A DNA stretch of 64,000 nucleotides from Candidatus Zhuqueibacterota bacterium (GTDB taxonomy: Bacteria; Zhuqueibacterota; Zhuqueibacteria; Residuimicrobiales; Oceaniaggregativiventaceae). The translations under genes were made by a program, and so were the position numbers. This document shows, piece by piece, positions 46,576 to 55,856 of this stretch. Location: NCBI GenBank assembly GCA_014728085.1, contig WJMF01000231.1:1-64000 (forward strand), given 5' to 3'. The notes below the pieces were generated by a model, which was given only the letters and a program-made list of their open reading frames with translations, was not told the origin of the DNA and did no database searches. Position 1 is the stretch's first letter; every line of letters starts with the position of its first letter.

Positions 46576-47222
46576 GTAATCAATCTAAATTCAGACCTCC
46601 TGTTCCCTTTTTTTTAACCATCGCCGGAAACATCGGTGTGGGTAAAACCACCCTTACGACCCAGATCAGCGAATACTTTGGCTGGCAGGCTATATATGAA
46701 CAGGTTATTGACAATCCTTATTTGGAGGATTTTTACGCAGATATGAAACGCTGGAGTTTTAATCTGCAGGTTTATTTTTTATCCCGCCGATTCAATGATC
46801 AGCGGGCATCTGTCAAGAGAACGGTTTCCTGTGTGCAGGACCGTTCGATTTACGAGGATGTGGAGATATTTGCCTATATTTTACAAAAACAGGGCTATAT
46901 GGATCAGCGGGATTATCGCAACTACAGGGAGTTGTTTTATATCATGACCAGGTACCTGCGAAAGCCAGACCTTATTCTCTATTTACGTGCATCGACGTGG
47001 ACGTTAATTACCCGAATACGAAAACGAGGCAGAGAGTTTGAAAAGAATATATCTCTGGATTACCTTCACGAGCTGAACCAGGCTTATGAGCGTTGGATCG
47101 CTCTGATTCAAAAGGAGATCAAGGTGTTGATCGTGGATGCGGATGAACTGGAATATGAGAAAAATCCCCGGGTTTTGTTGCCAGTCTATGAAGACATTAT
47201 TAAATATGCCTCCACGACCTAG
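46572..47222 (+). CDS. Deoxynucleoside kinase
   Basis: The 216-residue protein belongs to the deoxynucleoside kinase (dNK/dGK-dCK) family. It has a P-loop 'IAGNIGVGKTTL', an acidic 'YEQVIDNPYLEDFYAD' with the conserved E/NP segment, the DRS motif in 'VQDRSIYEDV', and the LID-type 'RIRKRGREFEKNI'. It phosphorylates salvaged deoxynucleosides with ATP in the cytoplasm. The ATG overlaps the TPR lipoprotein stop by four bases, so it is expressed with it. Two-kinase pairs are common in the family; only one is present here. Confidence 0.93.
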   Translation: MSNQSKFRPPVPFFLTIAGNIGVGKTTLTTQISEYFGWQAIYEQVIDNPYLEDFYADMKRWSFNLQVYFLSRRFNDQRASVKRTVSCVQDRSIYEDVEIFAYILQKQGYMDQRDYRNYRELFYIMTRYLRKPDLILYLRASTWTLITRIRKRGREFEKNISLDYLHELNQAYERWIALIQKEIKVLIVDADELEYEKNPRVLLPVYEDIIKYASTT

Positions 47223-47287
47223 GTCTTGTTTGATTCGATTTTTAACAGGGAACGGTAGTATTTTATTTTAGGAATAGGAGACCAACT

Positions 47288-48055
47288 ATGGGGAAACTGA
47301 TTACTTTACTATCGGATTTCGGCGACCGGGACGGATTCGTCGGAATCATGAAGGGTGTCATTATGAGCATCAATGCTGATGCGCATATCATAAATCTGGC
47401 ACACGGTATTCCTGCCGGAGATATTGCAGCGGCTGCTTTTGTACTGGAACGTTCACACAGCTATTTCCCCAACGATACAATTCATGTCGTGGTAGTGGAC
47501 CCGGGAGTGGGTTCCACGCGGCGCTCATTGATTCTCAAGACTGAAGAGTATTACTTTGTTGGCCCTGATAATGGCGTGTTTAACAGAATACCCGCCATAC
47601 AGAATTGCGTCCATATTACCAACATGGATTTTTGTTTGCCGATAAGCAATACTTTTCACGGCCGGGACGTTTTCGCGCCCGTTGCCGCTCACATCAGCAA
47701 GGGCGTCCCTCTTGATGAATTTGGTCCTCCGGTCAGTGATTTTTACAGACAGCGCCCGGCTGCTCCTGAAAAGGGAATGGCTGGAATCAGAGGCGAAATT
47801 ATCTATATCGATCGCTTTGGAAATCTTGTTTCCAATATCAGTGAATCCTGCCTGCGGGATCGCACCATAAAAGACAGTATAATCAAAGGGTATTCTGTTT
47901 CAGGACTCTGCCACGCTTACGCAGAACGTAAAAAGGGCGAATTTCTCAATATCATCGGCAGTCATGGAAATCTTGAGGTGGCCTGTAATCAGGGCTCAGC
48001 AGCTGCCGATATGGAGGTAACCGTAGGAGAATCGATCTATATTCGGTTCGAATAA
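47288..48055 (+). CDS. SAM hydrolase/SAM-dependent halogenase-family protein (DUF62)
   Basis: The 255-residue protein is a DUF62 member: 'LITLLSDFGDRDGFVGIMKG' opens it, then 'VVVDPGVGSTRR', 'FVGPDNGVF', 'FHGRDVFAPVAAHI' and 'IIYIDRFGNLVSNI'. Asp, Arg and His of the FHGRDVFAPVAAH element plus the early Asp fit the SAM hydroxide adenosyltransferase (SAM hydrolase) group, which cleaves S-adenosylmethionine to adenosine and methionine using water. The AGGAG site is good. Neighbouring radical SAM enzymes consume SAM, but a functional link is only a guess. Confidence 0.9.
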   Translation: MGKLITLLSDFGDRDGFVGIMKGVIMSINADAHIINLAHGIPAGDIAAAAFVLERSHSYFPNDTIHVVVVDPGVGSTRRSLILKTEEYYFVGPDNGVFNRIPAIQNCVHITNMDFCLPISNTFHGRDVFAPVAAHISKGVPLDEFGPPVSDFYRQRPAAPEKGMAGIRGEIIYIDRFGNLVSNISESCLRDRTIKDSIIKGYSVSGLCHAYAERKKGEFLNIIGSHGNLEVACNQGSAAADMEVTVGESIYIRFE

Positions 48056-48105
48056 ATAAATATTGATTTTATACTCACAATATGTGTATACTATAACTGC
48101 GTCTT

Positions 48106-48975
48106 ATGAAAGAAAATACTTGGAAAACCGACAATCCCCCTCTTTCTTTTTCTCGACCACGGCAACGGCGTTTCCCGGCCGCTCGGCTTTTTTCGGGCAA
48201 GCCCTCTGTGAATCTGATACTGTTTATACTCACGATCTTTTCGACATGGGTGACGGCAGGTTTCTGGTATAGTATTTCCATTATTTCCATTTTATTTGTA
48301 CATGAAATGGGGCATTATCTCATGTGCAGGCGTTACGGCGTAAGTGCCACCCTTCCGTATTTTATTCCTTTTCCCCTGCTAAACCCTTTTGGGACAATGG
48401 GAGCGGTTATTCGCATGAAAGGCATTATCCCGGACCGAAAAGCATTGTTCGATATCGGTGCAGCCGGCCCCATTGCCGGCTTTTTGCTGAGCTTGCCCGC
48501 CGTTGCCATCGGTATTTATTTTTCCACGGTCATACCGGCGGGAGAAAACTCTGAATTCAGTATCCAATTGGGAGAACCACTTTTATTCAAGTTTATCTCC
48601 AACCTTATCGTCGGCCCTCTGGATGACAGTCATGATATTCTTCTCCACCCGGTAGCCTATGCCGGCTGGGCAGGTCTTTTCGTTACCTCGTTGAACCTGC
48701 TACCCATTGGTCAACTGGATGGCGGACACGTTTTGTACAGCTTGTTTGGGAAAAAATCGCGACTATTTTATCTGGTATTCCTCGGTTTTCTGGGAATGCT
48801 TTCTCTTGTTTATCCGGGCTGGATATTATTGTTCATCCTGCTCGTTTTTCTTGGTCGAAAACATCCGCCTCCCTGGAACGATTTTACACCACTTGATAAA
48901 AAGCGGCAATTGCTTTCGTTTATCGTTTTCATTATTTTTTTGATCAGCTTTACCCCAACTCCATTTATTTTGTAG
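48106..48975 (+). CDS. Site-2 protease family (M50) intramembrane metalloprotease
   Basis: The 289-residue membrane protein has the M50 zinc motif HEMGH at about residues 66-70 in 'FVHEMGHYLMCRRYG' and the third-ligand motif 'NLLPIGQLDGGHV' near 200-210, across about six hydrophobic segments. A conserved 'DIGAAGPIAGFLLSLP' lies between them. Such proteases cut membrane-spanning segments, often anti-sigma factors or transcription factors, in regulated proteolysis. No PDZ domain is present. No ribosome binding site is visible, yet the next gene follows within seven bases. Confidence 0.93.
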   Translation: MKENTWKTDNPPLSFSRPRQRRFPAARLFSGKPSVNLILFILTIFSTWVTAGFWYSISIISILFVHEMGHYLMCRRYGVSATLPYFIPFPLLNPFGTMGAVIRMKGIIPDRKALFDIGAAGPIAGFLLSLPAVAIGIYFSTVIPAGENSEFSIQLGEPLLFKFISNLIVGPLDDSHDILLHPVAYAGWAGLFVTSLNLLPIGQLDGGHVLYSLFGKKSRLFYLVFLGFLGMLSLVYPGWILLFILLVFLGRKHPPPWNDFTPLDKKRQLLSFIVFIIFLISFTPTPFIL

Positions 48976-48981
48976 GTGTCT

Positions 48982-49845
48982 ATGAAAAAAATCTATAAAC
49001 CCAAACTGCTTTTGGCCCTTTTGCTTGCGGCCATTGCCCTTGTACTGGCCTTCGATATTGTTGAAATTATCGTCGGTAATTTTATGCAGTTGACGAACCG
49101 TGTTCGGCCCGAGATTGGCCGCTTTTGGATTGAAGAAAACAAAGAGTCAGAGGGACCTACTTCTATCGAAGCGCTTGAGAGAGAGACAGATGTTGATTCA
49201 ACTCTTGTCTTCTCGGTAGAATCCTTTCAGGAACTGAAATCCATACTCAGCAGACGTCCGACCATCAGCATGGGGAGAGAGGATTTTTTGACGCTTTACA
49301 GAAAGTTTACGCCGGAGCGAGCCAGACAACTGATCGATCCGATGATTTTATATGATATGAGCCGCAATGCTGCCTGGAAAAATGTCAGGCTCTCATTGCA
49401 GGGCACCCGTTTACACATCTACTTTTATGACGGCTTTGGCCAGCTGCTGTGGAACAGGGATACGGACTTTTCAACCACCCATCTCAAACCGGACGAGGTT
49501 GCGTCCCGTTTGGCACAGAGTTCTCTTTTTGAGAACCGTGTAATCGATGCCGGTCTATTTTTAAAGGCTTTTGATAATCTCTCCACCCAACATCGTTTGC
49601 AGATCGTCGGGGATCTGTACAAGCTGATCGAATGGGAGAAGAACCTTGCTTTTGTCGGTGTTTCACCATATGTGCGCAACGGCACGGTTGAGATTGCCTT
49701 TGAAAGATACCGGAATAATCAGACCCAAATTGATACTCTGCAGGCTTCAGAAATCGCTGCTGCCTATCTTATACAACAAATCAACCAACTCGATCCTGAA
49801 ATTTCGCTTCGCTCACCTGTGGAAAAGGAAAATAATCATGAATAG
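48982..49845 (+). CDS. Unknown membrane-anchored protein preceding a PBP1A-type gene
   Basis: The chosen start is ATG 48982 (287 residues), after AGGTGT; a GTG at 48976 is the alternative. One N-terminal helix (about 8-32) anchors an extracytoplasmic domain of about 250 residues with no recognised family. It contains 'VRPEIGRFWIEENKES', a mixed alpha/beta middle, and a C-terminal helix rich in Gln and Asn. The last eight bases overlap the start of the penicillin-binding protein gene, so the two are coupled. An accessory or regulator of the transglycosylase is a reasonable guess, as with LpoA-type activators, though no similarity to those was seen. Confidence 0.65.
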   Translation: MKKIYKPKLLLALLLAAIALVLAFDIVEIIVGNFMQLTNRVRPEIGRFWIEENKESEGPTSIEALERETDVDSTLVFSVESFQELKSILSRRPTISMGREDFLTLYRKFTPERARQLIDPMILYDMSRNAAWKNVRLSLQGTRLHIYFYDGFGQLLWNRDTDFSTTHLKPDEVASRLAQSSLFENRVIDAGLFLKAFDNLSTQHRLQIVGDLYKLIEWEKNLAFVGVSPYVRNGTVEIAFERYRNNQTQIDTLQASEIAAAYLIQQINQLDPEISLRSPVEKENNHE

Positions 49846-51790
49846 GAGAAAAGGCATTTCTCTATATATCAAATTATTGATTTATTTTTTGCTTTTTGTC
49901 GGTTTCGCTGTACTGATATTTGTTTTTACCCTGCCCAGAATCCCGGATACCTTATATAAAGAAACAAAGCCCACCACCATTTACGATGAGACCGGCAAGG
50001 TGGTAAAGGTGCTGGCGAACCGGGAAAGAGTCAGACTTGATCAGGTCTCGTCCGATTTTATCGATGCGATTATCGCACTGGAGGACGCAGATTTTTATTC
50101 GCATCATGGCTTGTCCAAACGATCCCTTTTGCGGGCACTTTTTTATAATCTCAAATCCGGAAAAATCAGACAAGGCGGCAGTACCATTACGCAACAACTG
50201 GCCAAAAATCTCTTTTTTGAATTCGACCGGACCTGGTATCGAAAAGTGAAAGAGTTCTTTATCGCCACCCAGCTGGAACAGCAATTCAGCAAAGATGAAA
50301 TTCTTGAAGCCTATATAAATCAGATCAATTTCAGCTCAGGGGTTTTGGGGGTTGAAATGGCTTCTCAGGTTTATTTTGCCAAGCATGCCGATGAGCTGAC
50401 CCTGGCGGAAGCAGCCATGCTGGCCGGGATTCCCCGGTGGCCTGAACACTACAACCCTTATAAGAATTATGATATCGCCAGGGAACGCCAGACGTTTGTT
50501 CTCAATAGAATGGTTGAAGAAAATTTTATCGAGCCGGAAGAGAAAAAAAATGCACTGGCCAAAGATGTGCAATTGGAGCGATTGAATGCCCTTGCCGGTT
50601 ATGCCGACTATTTTCTTGATTATATCATTCAGATGGCGAGCGACGAGCTGAACAAAACAGCAGTGTATTATGGTGGTCTGGATATTTTTTCAACCCTTAA
50701 CGCCCAATATCAGTATCATGCATCCAGAGCCGTACAGGAGGGATTAAAACTGATTGATGATCTCCTTGGCCTGGAACCCTATAACACGGCAACCTGGAGC
50801 GAAAAAGTAAATTATCCACAGGCTGCATTGGTTTCTCTCGATGTCCATACGGGTGAGGTGAGGGCTTTGGTTGGTGGAAGAGACTTTCAACGAACGCCGT
50901 TCAATCGCGCCATTTCCAACAACAGGCATCCCGGTTCAGCATTTAAAGTGTTTACTTATACAAGTGCTCTGGACAAACGCATCGTCAATCCGGCTACTGT
51001 GGTTGTGGATGATACGCTTGTGATCCGGTATGATAACCAGCGGTGGGAACCTGAAAATTTTGATCTGCAGTATCACGGACCGATGGTGGTCAAGTATGCA
51101 TTGATGAAATCTGTTAATGTGATTGCCGCCAAACTGATTCAACGGGTTGGTCCCAAAACGGTTATGGATTATGCTCACCGGATGGGTATACAAAGCGATA
51201 TGGAAGCTAATTTTTCACTTGCCCTTGGCGCGACCGGTATAGCGCCTCTGGAATTGGCTTGTGCAGTTGCGACCCTTGCCGATTACGGCGTCGCGAAAGA
51301 ATGTTTTTCGATAAACCGTATTACGAAATTCAATGGCGATGAATTGTATGAGAACAAAATTGCAAGTCGGCGGGTGCTGGATCCACAAACGTGTTATATA
51401 ATGATAGACATGATGAAGGGCGTGATGGAAGGGGGAACCGCACAATCAAGCCGGCGGCTTGGATTTTTACGACCCGCTGCAGGAAAAACCGGAACCTCTG
51501 ATGACAATCGGGACTCGTGGTTCGTTGGTTTTACCCCCAATCTGATTACTGTGGTTTGGGTAGGTTTTGATGATAATCGGAAAATGAAAACAAAATACGG
51601 TACAGAGGTCACAGGGGCCAGCGCTGCGTTGCCTGTCTGGACCCAGTATATGAAAGAGGCACTTGCTGACGAGCCTTTTGTAGAGTTTCCCATACCTCAG
51701 GGAATCAAGTTTAAAGAAGTTGATCCAAGAACGGGTAGCGGTCCTTTGCCCGGAGGACCGAGCTTGCGTATAGCCATTCGAAAAAAATAA
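49838..51790 (+). CDS. Bifunctional PBP1A-type transglycosylase/transpeptidase
   Basis: The 650-residue protein starts at ATG 49838, inside the end of the previous gene; an earlier ATG in the frame (49646) would overlap that gene by 200 bases and is rejected. A helix at about 10-32 is followed by a GT51 transglycosylase domain ('IIALEDADFYSHHGLSKRSL', 'GGSTITQQLAKNLFF', 'EAYINQINFSSGVLG') and a transpeptidase domain. Active-site motifs are SAFK (SxxK), SVN in 'MKSVNVIAAKL', and KTGTSDDNRDSWF. It makes and crosslinks peptidoglycan at the outer face of the inner membrane. It is shorter than typical PBP1A (about 750-850 residues). Confidence 0.95.
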   Translation: MNRRKGISLYIKLLIYFLLFVGFAVLIFVFTLPRIPDTLYKETKPTTIYDETGKVVKVLANRERVRLDQVSSDFIDAIIALEDADFYSHHGLSKRSLLRALFYNLKSGKIRQGGSTITQQLAKNLFFEFDRTWYRKVKEFFIATQLEQQFSKDEILEAYINQINFSSGVLGVEMASQVYFAKHADELTLAEAAMLAGIPRWPEHYNPYKNYDIARERQTFVLNRMVEENFIEPEEKKNALAKDVQLERLNALAGYADYFLDYIIQMASDELNKTAVYYGGLDIFSTLNAQYQYHASRAVQEGLKLIDDLLGLEPYNTATWSEKVNYPQAALVSLDVHTGEVRALVGGRDFQRTPFNRAISNNRHPGSAFKVFTYTSALDKRIVNPATVVVDDTLVIRYDNQRWEPENFDLQYHGPMVVKYALMKSVNVIAAKLIQRVGPKTVMDYAHRMGIQSDMEANFSLALGATGIAPLELACAVATLADYGVAKECFSINRITKFNGDELYENKIASRRVLDPQTCYIMIDMMKGVMEGGTAQSSRRLGFLRPAAGKTGTSDDNRDSWFVGFTPNLITVVWVGFDDNRKMKTKYGTEVTGASAALPVWTQYMKEALADEPFVEFPIPQGIKFKEVDPRTGSGPLPGGPSLRIAIRKK

Positions 51791-51799
51791 GGATTGAAT

Positions 51800-52687
51800 A
51801 TGAATGACAAACAAAAAATTGCAGGATTGGGAGAAGTTCTTTGGGATGTTTATGAGGACAAAAAATATCTGGGCGGAGCCCCGGCAAACTTTGCCGCTCA
51901 CGTCAATCAGGCCGGCGCTTATGGGATTATTTTGAGTCGTGTCGGCAATGATGCGGCCGGAGACCAGTTGATCAAGGAACTCGTTTCTCTGGATTTCGAT
52001 GTCTCCGGTATCCAGATTGATCCCCAAAAACCAACCGGAACCGTTAAGGTTACCTTGAATGAAGAGGGAGTGCCTGCGTTCCAATGTGTTCAGGATGTAT
52101 CCTATGATTATATGGAATATAATGACATTTGGGACAACATTGCCATTGAACTCGATGCTGTGCTGTTTGGTACCCTGGCACAGCGATCAACTGTTTCACG
52201 CAAAGCCATTCAGCGGTTTTTGCAGAAAACCACTGCCATCAGGGTTTTTGATATTAATTTGAGGGGATGGTCAGATCATACTGAAAAGATCGTTCTCGAA
52301 TCGCTCGAACTCGCCGATATGATCAAGCTCAACATTGGGGAACTCGAAAAGCTGAAAAATCTTTCCGGTCCCCGGGAGAATAATATTGAATTCTTGCGAC
52401 AATTGATAGATGATTATCAACTAAAAATGGCCGCTCTTACGGCAGGTTCAGAGGGTTGCTATCTCATCACAAAGGATGAAAATATCTATCATCCCGGGTT
52501 CAAAGTTAATGCTGTGGATACCACCGGAGCGGGAGATGCATTTGCTGCCGGGATGATTGTCAAATATCTGAGCGGTGCTCCACTGGCAGAAATTGCCGAT
52601 TACGGCAATCGGCTGGGTGCTTTTGTGTCAACACAGCGGGGCGCTATACCCGAATGGAGTTATTCGGATATCATGTCCATAGATTAA
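51800..52687 (+). CDS. PfkB-family sugar kinase (fructokinase-like)
   Basis: The start is ATG 51800 (295 residues), after AAGGA. The PfkB signatures are 'GLGEVLWDVYEDKKYLGGAP' at the start, 'ANFAAHVNQAGAYGIILSRVG', and the phosphate-transfer motif 'VDTTGAGDAFAAG' near residue 245, whose aspartate is the catalytic base. 'NLRGWSDH' and a 'DINLR' element suit the fructokinase branch. It phosphorylates a keto-sugar at the expense of ATP in the cytoplasm. The gene follows the PBP gene by nine bases. Confidence 0.9.
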   Translation: MNDKQKIAGLGEVLWDVYEDKKYLGGAPANFAAHVNQAGAYGIILSRVGNDAAGDQLIKELVSLDFDVSGIQIDPQKPTGTVKVTLNEEGVPAFQCVQDVSYDYMEYNDIWDNIAIELDAVLFGTLAQRSTVSRKAIQRFLQKTTAIRVFDINLRGWSDHTEKIVLESLELADMIKLNIGELEKLKNLSGPRENNIEFLRQLIDDYQLKMAALTAGSEGCYLITKDENIYHPGFKVNAVDTTGAGDAFAAGMIVKYLSGAPLAEIADYGNRLGAFVSTQRGAIPEWSYSDIMSID

Positions 52688-52700
52688 TCAAAGGATCGCT

Positions 52701-53366
52701 ATGACCTCAAAATCACAATTATTCGGAGTGGTTTTTCTTGTTTTTTCATTAATCGTCATATTGGTTGTTTTTAGCAGTATGAAACAGAATCTGACCGATC
52801 CTGTGCAAGAGTATCCCAGGTTGAGATCTGTGAATGAGGGCGTGGTTGATTCTGTTTATTATAACTATATTTTCCACTTTTCTCTCATTTTGCCTCACTC
52901 GAAATGGACGGTGGCGTCAGAGTATGCGGATTCAACGCTCTCGCCGTATGAAAAAAGTCAGCCGATACCAGAGCAGGTAAAAGAGATCATAACAGTACGG
53001 CGGCAGGGTGGGCATGCTGCTCTGCGCGTGGGTGTAATATCAAAAGCGCCGGAGCTCGAAGCAAGGGATTTTGCCATTTCCTTGCTTTATGAAATGCTGC
53101 ATCAGAGTCGGGAACAGCAGGATTCCATTATAAAACCCGTCTCCGCTCCCGCTCATCGCATTCTTCAGGGATACTATTTCATACTTTTGAAAACCGGCAG
53201 TGAAAACGACAGGGTCATCATCACCAGTGTACTACCGAGGAGGGATTATTATTATATTCTCCGTTGTACCGTAGATCGGAACCATTATGACTCGTTACAG
53301 CAGGAATGTGAATGGATCATGAAAGGGTTCAAGCCGCTGCTCTCCACCTTCCGTCCTTCTCCATAA
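52701..53366 (+). CDS. Unknown single-pass membrane protein
   Basis: The 221-residue protein has one N-terminal helix (about 7-27), then a soluble domain outside the membrane. Segments 'SLILPHSKWTVASEYADS' and 'GYYFILLKTGSENDRVIITSVLPRRDYYYILRCTV' resemble, in pattern only, the PsbP/DcrB-like fold used by small lipoproteins; no secure match was recognised. AAAGGAT precedes the ATG. It ends six bases before the convergent stop of the minus-strand phosphatase gene, with no terminator between. Confidence 0.6.
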   Translation: MTSKSQLFGVVFLVFSLIVILVVFSSMKQNLTDPVQEYPRLRSVNEGVVDSVYYNYIFHFSLILPHSKWTVASEYADSTLSPYEKSQPIPEQVKEIITVRRQGGHAALRVGVISKAPELEARDFAISLLYEMLHQSREQQDSIIKPVSAPAHRILQGYYFILLKTGSENDRVIITSVLPRRDYYYILRCTVDRNHYDSLQQECEWIMKGFKPLLSTFRPSP

Positions 53367-53372
53367 TGAAAT

Positions 53373-55856
53373 TTAATGGATTTTGACCACAATCATGGTC
53401 ATATCATCGTAATGGGGATAATTTTTTATATATTTTTTAACATCTGTGTAGATCGTGTTTATAATTTCTTTTGAGCCTCTATGCCGGTTTTTATAAACGA
53501 TGTTTATCAATTTCTCCTCGCTGTATTCACAAAGCTCATCGTTCATCGCTTCGATAAATCCGTCAGTATAAAAGACCAGCAAATCTTCCTGATGTAGCTG
53601 CATCTTTTCTTCCTGAAGCAGCTGATTGAAAATTTCGCCGGCATCCAGTCCCAGGGCCATTCCGCTGGATTCCAAAAGCTTGCAGGTGTCTTCCTGTGAA
53701 CAGTAATAGATAACCGGGTTGTGCCCGCCCCGGGAGTAGACGAGTTGTTTCGATTTTACATTCAGAATGGCATAAAACAGACTGATAAAGGTTCCCCGTT
53801 CAATAGTCTTGTAGAGAAGGCTATTCACTTTGATGAGCAAGTTGCGCGGACTTTTTTCTTCAGAATAGGATTGGAAAACGCCCTTTGTCAGGGTCATATA
53901 GATCGATGCCGGAACCCCTTTGCCGGAAACATCGCCGATAACCAGTCCGATGCGTTTTTCATCCAGGGCAATAAAATCATAATAGTCGCCGCCCACTTTT
54001 TCCGCCGGGATGCAGAATCCGGCTATGTCGCTTTCCTCGAAATCGGGGTCTTTTTTGGGCAACAGTTTCATCTGTACCTGTCTGGCAATTTCCAGCTCTC
54101 TTGCCATACGTTCGCGCTCGGAAATCCTTTTGATATGTTCGGGCATGGTTTCGGGTTTGTAGGTAAACACCTTTTGCGCCAACAGACCTCGAACAATAAT
54201 GATACCCGGCGAGAACAGGAGTAAGAGCGAAAGTACGCCCTGAAGCTGCAATGAAAAATTGGGGTTGGATAAAACCGGGACGGTATAGAGTATGCCGATA
54301 AGGATAAAATCCGCAAACAAAACAGTAACCAGATCGTATCGCCAGAATAAATAACCGAACAATAAACCGTTTATAAAGGCGATGATTAGATAGAGATAAT
54401 ATGGTGTTATTGCGAGCTGGATGTTCCAGATCACCAGGGAAGAAAGCGAGAAAATCACCGAAGAGAGAATAATGGCCAGGAATTTATATTTTAAAATTTT
54501 AAAAAAGTATAAATTGGCAAAAAGCCGGAAAAGCAGTTCTGAGAAAAGAGCTGCGATAAGGGCGCTTGAAACGGGCACCAGAAACGGCAAAAAGAGAGAT
54601 ATTGTATGGCGGTAAGAATCGAGTTGCAGAGTACCGTTAAAAATATTAAGAAGAGACCATGTCGCCAAACCGGTCAGACCCAGGGCAACAAATCCAAATG
54701 CATAGCCCCTCAACGCTGACAGGGCGAACTTTTTGGTTGAAAATTTAAGATTTATGATAGCGTCAAGCGCGGCCAGTTTTTCGCTGAATTTTTCTCTGGC
54801 GAGAGATTCACCAACACTCCAGCTCATAAAAGCAGAGGAGGCGAGAAACGGATAGATGATCAAGGTGTAGAAAAGCAACTTGACCATGGCGATTTCGTCA
54901 TAACTCAATTCACCCAGCGCCCAGGCATTGGCCATGACTTTGAAAGAGAGAACGCCTTTGATGAACAGGGCTATCCATAAAATAAAAAAGAAAACCTTTG
55001 CGGTTTTGATGCTGATTTCGCCGGCGTGATATTTCTTGAGGAAAACGGATATCGGCAATAAAAAAATCAGTAAAAGAAAAATGATCGAATATATATTTGC
55101 GGAAAACCGGTCACTGTCGTGATGCTGCAATTTCAGCATCACGTCCCGGGGGAGGGTGAATCCCTGCGAGAATTGTCCGACCTTGTTTCCCTGAATTCGA
55201 ACTGTAATATCAACATGGCCTTTTAGGCGCTCAAGATCACGCTTCCAATGAAAGGTGTGGTCGGTTCGTTTTTCATAGGTGTGTGCGGAAGAAGAGAGCT
55301 TTTCAAACCGCTCGATATCAACGCCGGTTCGGTTGAGAAAATCCAGCGCGAGGGTCAGGGCTTCTTCCTGGGTGAGATGGGATTTTGCCGGCGGACAGAG
55401 CGTGGTGTCCGGAGGCAAGAGGTGGTTGAAGCCAACTATTTTGCCCTGATCGGTAATGTAGACAAAAAATCTCTCTTGCGGAGCGTTCCTGGGCACATTC
55501 TGGTACCAGTATACTTCCCACCGTATGGCGAATATCTCCGGCATCTCCTCTTGCATGAGGTTTACCGTCTGATCATAGCCCAGGTTTTTTTGCAGATAAT
55601 GAAAGAGATGATTGTTATCCGTCGTTATGGAGGCAACCCGGTAATTTTTTGATAGAAATCCCTGTTTGTCGACAAAGTTTCTGGCAATGTCCACCGCCTG
55701 AGATCGATTGAGTTCAAAACGGGCTGCTCTAATGGGTAAAATGACATCTGCAAACTGATAAAAAAGGACACCTCCCGCAACAGCGAGGAAGAGAAAAAAC
55801 ATTATGCGACAAGAGAGGCTCTGCATTATTCCGACAGGTTTTTTTGCGTTTATCAT
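53373..55856 (-). CDS. SpoIIE/RsbU-type PP2C phosphatase with degenerate CPBP-protease membrane domain
   Basis: The 827-residue protein has a helix (about 18-38), a periplasmic part with two PepSY-like copies (about 45-240, '[18 protein letters not shown]' and '[19 protein letters not shown]'), then about eight helices (252-560). The membrane core reads SELLFR (439-444), '[13 protein letters not shown]' (461-473) and '[21 protein letters not shown]' (496-516). These match the CPBP/Abi motifs EExxxR, FxxxH and HxxxN, but the first Glu is Ser439, the second-motif His is Ser473, and the third His is Asp516. The PP2C domain from about 590 keeps GGDYYD (622-627), [15 protein letters not shown] and YDDMT. 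It ends the methyltransferase/PhoH operon. Confidence 0.87.
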   Translation of the reverse strand: MINAKKPVGIMQSLSCRIMFFLFLAVAGGVLFYQFADVILPIRAARFELNRSQAVDIARNFVDKQGFLSKNYRVASITTDNNHLFHYLQKNLGYDQTVNLMQEEMPEIFAIRWEVYWYQNVPRNAPQERFFVYITDQGKIVGFNHLLPPDTTLCPPAKSHLTQEEALTLALDFLNRTGVDIERFEKLSSSAHTYEKRTDHTFHWKRDLERLKGHVDITVRIQGNKVGQFSQGFTLPRDVMLKLQHHDSDRFSANIYSIIFLLLIFLLPISVFLKKYHAGEISIKTAKVFFFILWIALFIKGVLSFKVMANAWALGELSYDEIAMVKLLFYTLIIYPFLASSAFMSWSVGESLAREKFSEKLAALDAIINLKFSTKKFALSALRGYAFGFVALGLTGLATWSLLNIFNGTLQLDSYRHTISLFLPFLVPVSSALIAALFSELLFRLFANLYFFKILKYKFLAIILSSVIFSLSSLVIWNIQLAITPYYLYLIIAFINGLLFGYLFWRYDLVTVLFADFILIGILYTVPVLSNPNFSLQLQGVLSLLLLFSPGIIIVRGLLAQKVFTYKPETMPEHIKRISERERMARELEIARQVQMKLLPKKDPDFEESDIAGFCIPAEKVGGDYYDFIALDEKRIGLVIGDVSGKGVPASIYMTLTKGVFQSYSEEKSPRNLLIKVNSLLYKTIERGTFISLFYAILNVKSKQLVYSRGGHNPVIYYCSQEDTCKLLESSGMALGLDAGEIFNQLLQEEKMQLHQEDLLVFYTDGFIEAMNDELCEYSEEKLINIVYKNRHRGSKEIINTIYTDVKKYIKNYPHYDDMTMIVVKIH

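Noticed and set aside
49646-49837. N-terminal extension of the PBP1A-type frame
   Set aside because: It overlaps 200 bases of the preceding gene, lacks a ribosome binding site, and the ATG at 49838 directly precedes the family's N-terminal anchor.
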